DNA of 64,000 nucleotides. Origin: Anticarsia gemmatalis (lineage: Eukaryota > Arthropoda > Insecta > Lepidoptera > Erebidae). The notes beneath the pieces were generated by a model. That model saw only the letters and a list, made by a program, of their open reading frames with translations, did not search any database and was not told the origin of the DNA. The stretch is from positions 7,564,001 through 7,628,000 of the forward strand of contig NC_134767.1 in assembly GCF_050436995.1 (NCBI RefSeq), given 5' to 3'. Both the position numbers and the translations under genes were made by a program. Shown here piece by piece: positions 48,404 through 59,188 of this stretch. The first letter of the stretch is position 1. The number at the start of each line of letters is the position of its first letter.

Positions 48404-48488
48404 AAACCCCGGCTTCTGAATACATTTAGCGGTAGTATATTTAAACACTTTTGAATAGATAAACTACCGCTAAATGTAAATCGGGGGT
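48404..48488. mobile_element. hairpin MITE (ACCCCCGG family), internally shortened
   Basis: aaaaccccggcttctgaatac at the left and taaatgtaaatcgggggt at the right, with the core tttagcggtagtatat / gataaactaccgctaaa. The loop is smaller than in the 24396 copy. The left end is diverged. Confidence 0.6.
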
Positions 48489-48944
48489 TAGACGTATGCT
48501 AAAAGAATATGTAACAGCAACGATAAAATAAATCAAATAAATGTATAATATATTTTTTGATGTCTCGAAAAACTTAACGGTCAAAATATAGTTATCATTG
48601 TGGTCAGCCCTATTGGTCACGTTCGTCTGACAGGTGCATCGACCGACAGAATTAAAGGGAGCCAATGTTTGCCCACACTTTGTCGGAGAAAGTCTACATA
48701 AATTAACTACGGTTTTCCTCAAACTGACCACTAGTTACTATGTTTAACATAGCTTAAACACACGCAAATATTACTAGTACTTCCATAAGTTTTATAGTAA
48801 AACCTTTTTGCATGGATAGGCTGTATGCGTGCGTGTCATTGCAACGTTTGGAAATTAGCGGCAAATTGTTTGACAGGTGTAATTGCCGCGCAAAATGTTT
48901 ATTGTTGGTCGTTGTGTTTATGATGTCCCACATTTTTTAGTAAA
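48489..48944. other. no gene seen
   Basis: AT-rich sequence. The - frame overlapping 48441-48731 reads through the MITE and is not credible as a gene. Confidence 0.4.
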
Positions 48945-49127
48945 CTAGCTGACCCAGCAAAAGTTGTTTTTCCATATAGATAAAAAAAATAGAATTACTT
49001 AGGGGTATGAAAAACAGATGTTGGCCGACTCTGCTGAATATGCTGACAAAATTTCATGAGAATCGGTCAAGCCGTTTCGGATGAGTACGGTAACTAACAT
49101 TGTGACATGAAAGTTTTATATATAAGA
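48945..49127 (-). mobile_element. Helitron-like/short dispersed element (type 4)
   Basis: CTAGCTGACCCAGCAAAAGT at the left; the other end is the inverse of a tatataaaactttcatg start. Contains the widespread module tttcatgagaatcggtcaag. Family assignment is by the CTAG end only. Confidence 0.45.
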
Positions 49128-49851
49128 TGTAACATTCAGATAACTTAAGCCTTTTCTAAATAGTATACGTAAATTGTAGATAAAATATTTCTTTCTAAGA
49201 AATTGAAGTCTAGTTTACATTCACACGCTGCAAATATAATTAATTACTTCATAACTATGTTAATTAATATAATCCGACAATCTCCTAGTAATTATCTATC
49301 GCAATGTAATCAAAACGCAAACTAACATTCAAATTAATTTCACTTGTAGCAGACAAGAGTCAAACAAAAAAAACCTATTAAAAATACTATTACCCGCTTA
49401 CAATATACTATGTAGTATTCAATACCAGTGATGTTACGTCACTGTTCCGCTTGTATAATACTCTTGTGAATGGAATTCGGAATTAGAAGCTCTACTGCCA
49501 AGAAAACGAATTGTCACGGGCGATAACTTGAACAGACTCACAATAAATAATACTGTTGATTATTTATTTATTTATCGTAATCTACCACTAAATAGATTTG
49601 ATTTACATTTTTAAATCTCATACCAATGTCATCTTCACGGAATTTAACTTATGTACTTACCTACTAATACCTAGGTAGGTACTCTCTATCTCTCTCTTCT
49701 ATGCTATGAAATAGTAGTGGGATCAGCCTTCCTAATCTCTCTTCTCCACTTCGCTCTATCCTGGACATCGTCTTCGAAAACCTCACGCTTCACTTTTAAT
49801 AATTCAATTTTATTTACTACAACAAACAATTTTTAATCTGTAAATATTTTT
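49128..49851. other. no gene seen
   Basis: AT-rich. About 49425-49480 weakly resembles words of the tandem duplication at 43914 (gtgatgttacgtcactgtt). Confidence 0.35.
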
Positions 49852-50196
49852 ATCAGCTTAGCCTTTCTTCCAAACTTTGTTGGAGTTGGCTTCCAGTCTC
49901 ACCGGTTACAGCTACCTGTGTTTTGCATGGAGCGACTGCCTATCTGACCTCCACAACCCAGCTACTTAGGATATAACACATACAGACACACATAAGACTG
50001 GTTGTCAGACTTTCAAGCTTCTGACTACTGTTAACTACTGTCAAAGATCTTTGCAAATGACAACCGGGAGCCACGAACAAACGTGCCTTCCGAAACACGG
50101 AGGAACTCGACATGTCTAAGATGGTCACCTAGCCACAGAACAACCTTGGCAAGCGTAGCTTAACCCCAGAGATCGCTCCGCGATCTGGCTGTTGTT
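49852..50196 (-). mobile_element. 5S-derived SINE, family b, full-length-like
   Basis: On the - strand the head gatctctggggttaagctac, gcttgccaaggttgttc and gtggctaggtgaccat follow the 5S internal promoter order. A long body then has tttcggaaggcacg, aagatctttgacagtag and cttggaagaaaggctaagctg at the 3' end. Partial copies lie at 32072, 38941 and 56240. Confidence 0.65.
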
Positions 50197-50210
50197 ATCT
50201 AAGCCACAAT

Positions 50211-50262
50211 ATTGTAAACTTTAATACTTATTACTAAAGTAATAAGTATTAAAGTTCACAAT
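50211..50262. repeat. 24-bp-arm hairpin
   Basis: attgtaaactttaatacttattac, a 4-nt loop, and its inverse with one mismatch. The size is right for a small-RNA precursor stem, but no flanking stem extension was seen. Confidence 0.75.
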
Positions 50263-50844
50263 GATTACCTATTGTTTATCTGTGAGAATCCGAAACTAGT
50301 GTCAAGGTTGTAGTCTATTTTTATATGAGTGAATCATTAGGTGATTGAACTTTGCTAGATTGTGTTTTTGTTTTCTAAATTGGAATTTAAATGTTGTTTG
50401 CAGAGATTTTGACACAGAAAACGGAATTATTTATTAAAATTAGTTTTTGTTATAGGTATATTCAAAGATTTCTAGTAATATGACTACTCAATATTGTACT
50501 AATTATATTAACATCTTCCTAAGCTAGGCTTAATTTCGATATACATCCTTAACTAAACGATATCAGATTGTACATAATTTTCAGTTAAAATATACGCAAC
50601 GACTAGAAACAACCTACACTTTTCGTCAGTAAAATATCTGGATGAAAGAATTTCTCGATTACCTTATTTCTTACTACCTTTTCAAATAACATTAATATGA
50701 TAAATTTTCCATCATCTAAGTAGCCTAATCAAACCCTATTTAATTCAACTTCGCAACTGAAACCAAAAGTAAAAGCATTAATATTTTCGTTCCTACAATA
50801 AACCGTAATTTGCACGGATGAATCACCAACAAATTATATTATTA

Positions 50845-51096
50845 TCTATACTAATATTATAAAGCTGAAGAGTTTGTTTGTTTGTTTGTTTGTTTGAACG
50901 CGCTAATCTCGAGAACTACTGGTCCGATTTGAAAAATTATTTCAGTGTTAGATAGCCCATTTATCGAGGAAGGCTATAGGCTATATATCATCATTCTACG
51001 ACAAATAGGAGCAAAGTACCAGTGAAAGATGTTACAAAAACGGGGAAAATTATGATTCTCTTTTGTGACGCAAGCGAAGTTGCGTGGGTCAGCTAT
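50845..51096 (+). mobile_element. Helitron-like element (type 1), 3' terminus mutated
   Basis: TCTATACTAATATTATAAAG start and the hairpin cgcaagcgaagttgcg are intact. The terminus reads CAGCTAT instead of CAGCTAG. Confidence 0.75.
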
Positions 51097-51421
51097 TATA
51101 ACTAAAATACTATCCAAAATAACAATATACCACAAAATAAACATAACATTACGTGATAATATCCGCGAATCTGAAAGAAATCGCGACTCATTTCGCGGTT
51201 GCTAAGCAACGGGTAAAGGTCAATAACCCCACTTTCATTGCCATTACCGACTTTCATCAAAAATCGCATTAACCTTGTACGGAGGTTATTTGTTATACAA
51301 ATTAGATGCGAAATTATGATTTTTTGTGATAAACAACACCAATTAGGGGCTTTGAATATTTATTTGACACAATATTTTAATGTTGTAGTAATAAATTTGT
51401 TGGTATTTTTAGAATATGTTT

Positions 51422-51463
51422 CTTGTTTTTAGTGACGACATATGTGTCGTCACTATAAACAAG
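51422..51463. repeat. 42-bp near-perfect palindrome
   Basis: cttgtttttagtgacgacat and its mirror, centred on acatatgtg, with a single mismatched pair. No known element recognised. Confidence 0.8.
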
Positions 51464-51679
51464 AAACAGTTCGGAACTGTTTTTTCTGATGATCTCTTAT
51501 ATAAAAATGCACATACAGGCTTTTTTTAGTTTTTTTAACGCACTTTTTACCATATTCTATCGACGCGAAGACTTTTCAGAGATCGATTCAGTTTTGGATC
51601 TTAGTATCGTTCATCTTCATCGTTTATTTATAAATCATCTAAGTACATAATTATTATTTACGTCACATAAAAAGCAATT

Positions 51680-51812
51680 GGGAATTTGAACTAGTTTTGA
51701 TTATTTTTCATATGAAACCAACACAATTGATAAAAGTTTGCATAACTAAAATGAATCTTTATCAATTGTGTTGGTTTCATATGAAAAATAATCGAAACTA
51801 GTTCAAATTCCC
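51680..51812. mobile_element. hairpin element with 56-bp arms (MITE-like)
   Basis: gggaatttgaactagttttg ... caacacaattgataaa forms the left arm and its inverse with one mismatch the right arm. The loop is about 20 nt (agtttgcataactaaaatga). No clear target duplication, so the class is open. Confidence 0.7.
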
Positions 51813-52842
51813 TCGTTCAATGTTATCCAAATTTACCCAATTTGACTGTACGAACGAGACACTAATTTAGTTATTAATAACCTGTCTTAATATAGTCATT
51901 ACTTCTTATGTCTATCATCTTATAACAAATGTCAACATGTACAGTCTTGCAACTACAATCACATGATTAGAAAGCATGACTGTAACTCAACAAGCTCCGA
52001 AAATAATCTAATTCTGCTAATAACATCTATTCACCGTCACGCCGGTACAGTTGCCGGCATAATTATGTGTGCACCTGCCTTTTGGGGCCCGTTGTTGTCG
52101 ATGAAGAAGGAAATATGATTACTGATTGTTTTAGCTTACAACCGCTATGTATTTATAGTTGAATGAAAGCAATTAATTTTATTTATTAAATATTTCATGA
52201 TTATACATACCAGCTCGGCCCGCTTGTATTAAATGTTTAACCCCGTAGTAGGAGGAGCCACTGCCAATCAAATTTCGTCACAGACAAGCAAATATTTAGG
52301 ATAGGATTTTAAAAAGTAGCCTATGTTTCGTACCGAGTATTCAACCATCTCCATACCAAATTACAGCAATACCAGATCAACAGTCTAGCCATAAAGGTGA
52401 ACCAGACAGACAAAACTACGAACCTTAGCATTTATAACATTTCAATAAATTGTGATAAATAAAAAGTGACAGTGTAAACTTATTTCTGCTCATGACTGTA
52501 CATCTATTTCCCATCAGACTCCCATAAACCGTCAACTTTCTATGACATCTACGGCCAAGGTATTTTATAGTTTTTGTTATGAGGTCCTATAAATTAAATT
52601 TCACTTTCTAATACAACATTTGCATTGATTTTTGAAGTTATGAAATGTTATGGTGGTAACTTTCACTCTTGAACAGGTGTTTGGTTTAAGAATATCTTTA
52701 AGTACGTATTAAGTGTCTTTACATATGTACTTACTTAGTTTGTAATTACTACTTAACACTGTATAAAGATACTTTAACTACATGTAAATAACGCTTGAGC
52801 GTGTCTTACTTTCAACGGGTTAAAATGACAGTTAGAATAGAG

Positions 52843-52915
52843 CAGTTCCCAGTAGTCTTACTACTATTGGGAACAAAATTCCCAATAGAACTACTAGTAA
52901 GACTATTGGGAACTG
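52843..52915. repeat. 73-bp hairpin with internal inverted words
   Basis: cagttcccagtagtcttact at the left pairs with agtaagactattgggaactg at the right. The words attgggaac / ttcccaat also occur between them, giving alternative folds. Confidence 0.75.
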
Positions 52916-53359
52916 TATTGATAATGATATAATGAATGATGGATAGGGGTGACTTCATTTATAGCGTGTCTAAGTGCAGTAGTGCAGTAGTGCCTTAGTT
53001 GTTACTTAGCGGTCAAGTACGATTTATGATCATTTGACTAACGATATGTAGATAACGAGATGGATGTAATCTCTTGTGTTTTGTGAGTAACATAGTGTTT
53101 TGCGTCTTTAGATTTGTTTGCTTGCAAAATTCTTGTACTCAACATTTGTTCTTAAAGCTACGGGGATAAAACACGAATAATTTTTTTGACATCGTTTTTT
53201 TTAAATAAAATTACTAAATATAGCCGCTTTTACATAATAATATAGTAAACAACGTCGGTACTCTATAACTAAGTCGCATTAACAAAAGCTTCTGCCTATT
53301 ATGACATCAAAGCCCAGCCAAAACATTGTGACATTTAGATGACAGCTTGATACATTACT

Positions 53360-53382
53360 TTGACATTTGTGTCAAATGTCAA
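53360..53382. repeat. 10-bp-arm inverted repeat in a TGACATT-rich stretch
   Basis: ttgacatttg-tgt-caaatgtcaa, flanked by further tgacat words at 53331-53395. Probably a MITE remnant. Confidence 0.5.
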
Positions 53383-54130
53383 GATGACATTGTAACGCAT
53401 AGCTAATTAGTGTCACTAAACACAACTAGATCACCAGGTGTGTGCAATGATGTCATAATTGGATTATAGGTATAAAAAGGACCTTGACATCTAGGCAATC
53501 TTATACTTCTATTATGGCGATGATGATGATTTTGTAAGAATACATTGTAATAGAACGAGAACGAAAGCATAACTTACGAATCCGACAGTTAAACTAGTAT
53601 TATCATTGTTTAATGAACATACTATAAAAAATAATATAAAATAGAACTTATTAGGTTATTAGGCTATTGTATGAATATTGCTGGTTTCACAAATACTATT
53701 TTTATGGCCTTTTAAGTTTTTTTTTTTAAATCAGACATTTGAAAACTTTGGCCATTAGCCTGCTCTTATAGGTTATTATAGAAAATCCTTTTATAAAACT
53801 TCCTTCTATTACAAAAACGGCGTATTTTATTAATCAAACTAGATTCTTATTTTATCAAACATAATAAATCCCTTCTTCTAAAACTATTACATCATAATCC
53901 AGCTTTAAACCTGTTATAAACTGCAGGTTTGCTTTCATCCTAAGCAAAAGGTTAATAGTTTCAAAGTATTAAGAATACTTATTCATAAGCGTTAGATACC
54001 GGCTTATACCGCTCTAGTTGTTTAATATATATAGATAACCTTTAGATAATCGACGATTGTACACCGGTTTGTGCTACTAGCATGTGGCTATATTTTTGTA
54101 TTGTAGATTTGTAGCTCATATTTTGCCGCT

Positions 54131-54390
54131 ATAGTCTGTTTGGTAGTGTATTCGACTGCTGTACTCGACGTCTCAGGTTCGATTCCTGATTTCCCAAAAA
54201 AATTTTTGTAATTTACACTATAATATTCATAAATAAATAGTGGGTTGGAGTAACCTGCCCGGTTTACGGCAATAGGCTTGCCTTACATAGAACTAACATT
54301 GCTAATAGCATAATGTCTTCATATTTTATACACCCTCCGTTCACTTTCGCGTAAAACAGGCGTTATACATACATACATACATACATACCT
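54131..54390 (+). mobile_element. tRNA-derived SINE with (CATA)n tail
   Basis: gtttggtagtgtattcgac (A-box region) and ctcaggttcgattcctg (B box) are followed by ggttggagtaacctgcccg and gtaaaacaggcgttata. It ends in a tacatacatacatacatac tail. Confidence 0.65.
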
Positions 54391-54658
54391 ACATAAAGTT
54401 ACGTTACTTAAATTAAAACTACCATAGGGCGTTAGATATCGGTAATACCGCTCCACTTGTTCCAGTTAACCTTTAGATAATCGTTAATAGTACTCCGTCT
54501 CATGCTTGTAGTATGTAGTTATGTTTTTGTACTACTATATCGTAATGTGTAGTGTTGTGTGAACTAGTAATTGTTGGTTACTACTTACTGCCTTTGTGGT
54601 GAAAAGAAGTTTTAGATTGTAGGTTTATTCGATTGAATTACAACGGGAATATAAGTAA

Positions 54659-54902
54659 CTAGCTGACCCGCGCAACTTCGCTTGCGTCATAAGAGAGAAT
54701 GGGTCATTTTTTTCCCCGTTTTTGTTACATTTTTTACTGGTACTCTGCTCCTACTGGTCATAGCGTGATGATATATAGCCTATAACCTTCCTCGATAAAT
54801 GGGCTATCTAACACTGAAAGAATTTTTCAAATCGGACCATTAGTTTCTGAGATTAGCGCGTTCAAACAAACAAACTCTTCAACTTTATAATATTAGTATA
54901 GA
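54659..54902 (-). mobile_element. Helitron-like element (type 1) flanked by a 14-nt direct repeat
   Basis: CTAGCTGACCCGCGCAACTT at the left, ATTAGTATAGA at the right. The word aacgggaatataag occurs at 54642-54655 and 54922-54935, on both sides. Confidence 0.75.
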
Positions 54903-56239
54903 TATTATACATTTGACTTAGAACGGGAATATAAGACTACTAATTCAGTTTGCGTTCCTGCGAAGTTTCATCCCTTAGTTTAGCCATCTAGGAGATGATT
55001 TTTGGGGAAAAAAGTAGCGTATGTCTGATTCCGGATGTTCTATCTCTATACAAATCTAAATTTATCTTTAAATCGGTTCAGCCGTTAAAACGTAAAAGAC
55101 AAAAAGGCAGAGAGACTTGGACATTAAAAATACTTGTATACTTAGAAAAATAGATAGACTTAGGATAGACCTAAACTATTTTTAATTTGATTAGCAGTAC
55201 ACTAGAATAATTTAGGATTTCTCCACAAAATATGCCAAAATTTACATCGAACCTCTGATGTGATTTCGTCGCCTGATATTTTACAAATAGTTTCTTGTAT
55301 AGGCCGTTAAAACCATATCCAAGAAACGATTTCCCAATCACTTTCATCTGTATACAAACCACTCCCGATATGGAAACACGGCTTTTGGGAGTTTATTCCT
55401 ATAAAGTTTCACTTTTAAAATATACTTGAAGAATCGTATTATGACAATGATTAATAACGTAGTCAGAATAAAATTACAAAGCGCAGTGAGCAGTAATTCG
55501 CGTAAAAAATGTCCACCTGTCAATTATACGACGCCATTTTGGGATATACTTAATTTATGTGTAAGAGAAAGTGCCTTTTGCAGATATAATTTTGATTTAT
55601 ATGACTTTTTTGAGAGTTAGGAAGAGGTATGTCGGTAAAAATGTATATAACAGAGATTAATTTCGTAACCTCAGTAAAATTTTGTTTTTCGTTGTCTGTG
55701 ATTGCTATAAAAATAATAACGGCCTAAATTAAATGTGACTTATTTTACCGTATAAATGAAAATCTATTTCTTTTCTAATAATACGATAGTCCGGTCGTTT
55801 GACCTATTTTCTGTTAATTTGCAAACATTTACCTCTCATTAATCATAAGTTCTCTTCATCTACATATCTGCATAATATATTATCATATTCACAAACACCA
55901 GTTACACTACTCAACATAACAAAATACGTCTAACAAAAAAGAAAACTAGAAATTCGCAGAATCATAGTAACACAAGCAAAGGCATTAAACATATATACAG
56001 CCAATAAATAAGTAAATAAAATTCACTTTTTACTCGTCGACAGGTCGTTTTCACTTTCGCCGAAACCCGTTTAGCTGCCTGTCACATGATGTATGTGTGC
56101 GTTGACAGGTCTCTGTTATAACACGGCTCGTTCTTTGTGTGCAACTGTCCATGTGTGCGTTATAACCAATACGAGTGACGGGTAAATAAAAGAAAATGTA
56201 TTTTTTTTATTTAAAAGCAATTTTTTTATTTAGAGCTCG
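54903..56239. other. no confirmed gene
   Basis: About 54940-55140 is an old Helitron-like relic (aaatcggttcagccgtta). The + frame at 55426-55620 has moderately coding-like composition but no domain or splice sites. A GC-richer strip at 56035-56175 is unexplained. Confidence 0.35.
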
Positions 56240-56411
56240 TGGTTTAGTTAACAACAGTCTTCGATTGATCTCTGAGGTTAAGCTAAGCTTGCCGAGGCTT
56301 GTTCTGAGGATGGGTGACCATCTCATACATTCCGGGTTCATCCATGTTACGGAAGGCACGTTAAATTGTGGGTCCCGACTGACATTTTCAAAGATCATTG
56401 GCAGTAGTTAA
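56240..56411 (+). mobile_element. 5S-derived SINE, family b, head and part of body
   Basis: gatctctgaggttaagctaa, gcttgccgaggcttgttc and gaggatgggtgaccatc carry the 5S-like words. It continues to cggaaggcacgttaaattg and stops after the ggcagtagttaac region. Confidence 0.65.
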
Positions 56412-58252
56412 CTGGCGTTAAATTTGTAATTTTATAAACTAAGTATACAGAGGATAAAATAATAAATGAAAGTGGAAATCAAACTTATGATATAGTAGTG
56501 ACTTTTACCAAAATTCCATTTATTGTTACTTACCAAAGTGAAAACTTTTATAAATTTTAAAATATTACTAAAAATCTATTTCAAAATCATTCGCGATGCT
56601 ATAATAATTGCCTTATATTGTATCTCACGGAACAAACTCAATCTATAATTACATTTCCCAAGGATCAACTACTGAGTGACCTTTGAAGAAAATTGTGTGA
56701 AAGCTTATTGAAAAGAATTAACACCAACAACACAATACACAATATTATTTATTGCGGTTTTATAACCTAAGGAAATATTATATCGGTTAATTATAATCCC
56801 ATATTAATATGCATGTCTTCATACTAATAATATTAATGCGAAATTCTGTCTGTCTGTCATGCTTTCACGATTAAACTGCTGAATCTATTTTGATGACATT
56901 TTGTATAAAAATATAGTTGAAGACCCCTTTTTACCCACGAGCAGGTCTGTTGTTGTTTTAAATAGATAATCTATCTATATACATATTTAAAACTAGCTGA
57001 TGGACAACGCCCAGCCGAAACTACTGAGCGTAGAATGTTGAAAGGTATGAAGATTCTTTAAGAAATGTAGAGGAGCGCTAAGAGAGGATTTTTGGAAATT
57101 CTCCTCCCAAGTGGATGAAATTTCATGCGGGTAAAACCACAGGCGATAAGTTAGTAATAAATAAATAATGTAGTTCCAAATACTAATAAATAAAAGGAAA
57201 CATAACACAGTAATTTTCACGGCACTTATGACGTTTATAAACTCAGTCAACAATAAGATGTTCCGCCATGACGTAACAAGTGCACTGTGATGCGCCGCTT
57301 AGAAAAACTATGTAACCTCGATGTTAGGTCGTTGACTTGTGAACTTGATTTATTGTTCAACTATCTACGACTGTAGATTATCTTTTGTGAGACAGTTTTT
57401 AAAGGATTAAATTTTGATAACCGATATATCAGGGATAACAAAAATTAGCTTTAGTCAGATTTTTGATCAGATTCGGTTGTTACTGTTGTTAGCTTTCGGT
57501 CACTGAAAATGTGAATTAGGTTAGCTTAGACTTGCAGATTCGGCAGAGAGCATTTGAAGTTTCCTTAAATGCGTTAGCCTAAAAATAGGTTTGTTTGTTA
57601 TAGATTTATCATCAAATATTTGTGCAAAAATTAAGTATTAGTACACATAATCCGTTCTATTTCATTACTCCTTAACTTTAAGTGCCTCCTATTGGATTTT
57701 GATTCGAATTTTGTTGTGTTAATTTTTCGGCCTACCACTTTAGAAAAAAGGGGTGATTTATGTATGGTTTTGAGAGGACTATAACAGTTTCGTCATGTTT
57801 TAATATCACCGAACATTCTGTTCATATTTTCAGTCATTTATTTGGCAAAGAAAAACACTTAACTTAAGTGTAAGTACGTAACATTAGTCGCAAAAAGATT
57901 ATCATTTAAATAACTTTCTTCACCAACCGATCCTTTTAAAAATAACACGCTTATTGCATAACTATCGGCCATAAAAATATAGTATACGACCAGGAAACTG
58001 TACTGAACGATGGCATAATATCTACAATCTAGTAAAATGTTCGTAAAGTAGGAAGTTATTGAACAAATACTATGTAAATACAAAATGTTAGCGTTTGAAG
58101 ATAGTACTTAACATTACGTAATACTATGCATGACGGGTTTATTGGCATAAAGAATATTAGCAACAAAAATATTTCCCTTCTTATTATCCCAATACAAACT
58201 AAAGAGTTTCATGATAATATTATGAAAGAATACTGTAATTAACGCGAACACA
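56412..58252. other. no gene seen; decayed repeat pieces
   Basis: About 56819-57160 contains pieces of Helitron-like families (gcgaaattctgtctgtctgt; CTAGCTGATGGACAACGC in inverse). tgacgtaacaa lies at 57269. The rest is AT-rich. Confidence 0.4.
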
Positions 58253-58305
58253 TATTTTTGACGTTTCGGCGCAGGTTAATCTGACCGTGGTCGCAGGCTA
58301 AGTGA
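58253..58305. repeat. short dispersed repeat (gacgtttcggcgca module)
   Basis: tttttgacgtttcggcgcagg and gaccgtggtcgcaggcta match the module at 39958-40014. Confidence 0.5.
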
Positions 58306-58891
58306 TAAGTGTGCCAAAACGTCAGGTATTCGAAAAGCGTGTTCTTTAAAAAAGTTCTAAAAAAATATGCTTAGTCCTCTACTAGAATTTAGCTTGTAAA
58401 CTATCTAGTCTGAGACTGAAGTCTATGTTGAATCTCTTAAATTTCCGAGGAAAGACTTTCCCAGCAATAGTGCAATAATTGGCCGTTTATCTTGTTTAAT
58501 GAATTGTATTATTTTATTGAAGCCCCATCTATAAAATAAAGTTGTTAACAGAGGCAAAGCGGCAGAGCAGAACCAGTTGCGTCCATACAATTCTGACAGC
58601 CAGTGTCCGTTTTAAATCTGCTAATCCCTACACTTATAAACAAAGCAATAAAAATCAGTATCCAACACTAATCGAATGCAACACTTATTGATGTCTTCCA
58701 AGACCGAACAGCCTTCACATTTCCTTAGAAAGCATACAAGGAGAGGAAAGTATTTTAACCGGTACACAAGTATTTAACATCGGCTCTCATTTCCGTTGGA
58801 AAACCAAGCATCCCAGTATAGTACTTAAGAAATACGCAATAACTATCATTTTACATATTGTACGACGATTAAGTGAAAGAAATATGTAGTA

Positions 58892-59188
58892 CTAGCTACA
58901 GCGTATGACTTTGTCCGCGCGTTATGATTGAAGGGGGTAAAAAGAATGTTATCTACTAATACAGAAGGCTTTACTATGAATAGTGAGAACGAATTTTCGT
59001 AACATATTGAAGACCAGGTGTTTGTTTATGACCTTTCTCTATTGTATTTTGACACGGAGTAGGCTTTAGCGGATAGAATATCTGGTTATAAACTATCTAT
59101 ATACTAAATTTCTTCCAAATCCGTCTAGTAGTTGTTTCGTGAAAGAGTAAAAAACAAATCCATCCTCATAGACTTTCGTATTAATAGT
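58892..59188 (-). mobile_element. Helitron-like element, old copy (type 2-like)
   Basis: CTAGCTACAGCGTATGACTT at the left. The opposite end contains the inverse of ctctttcacgaaacaactac, and tattaatacgaaagtctatg near the 5' end. Diverged along its length. Confidence 0.45.

Larger units (their letters stand above)
51097..54130. other. no gene seen; several hairpins and one relic
   Basis: Besides the hairpins at 51422, 51680, 52843 and 53360, there is a faint old Helitron-like relic at about 52240-52450 (aaaaagtagcctatgtttcg). Otherwise AT-rich. Confidence 0.4.
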
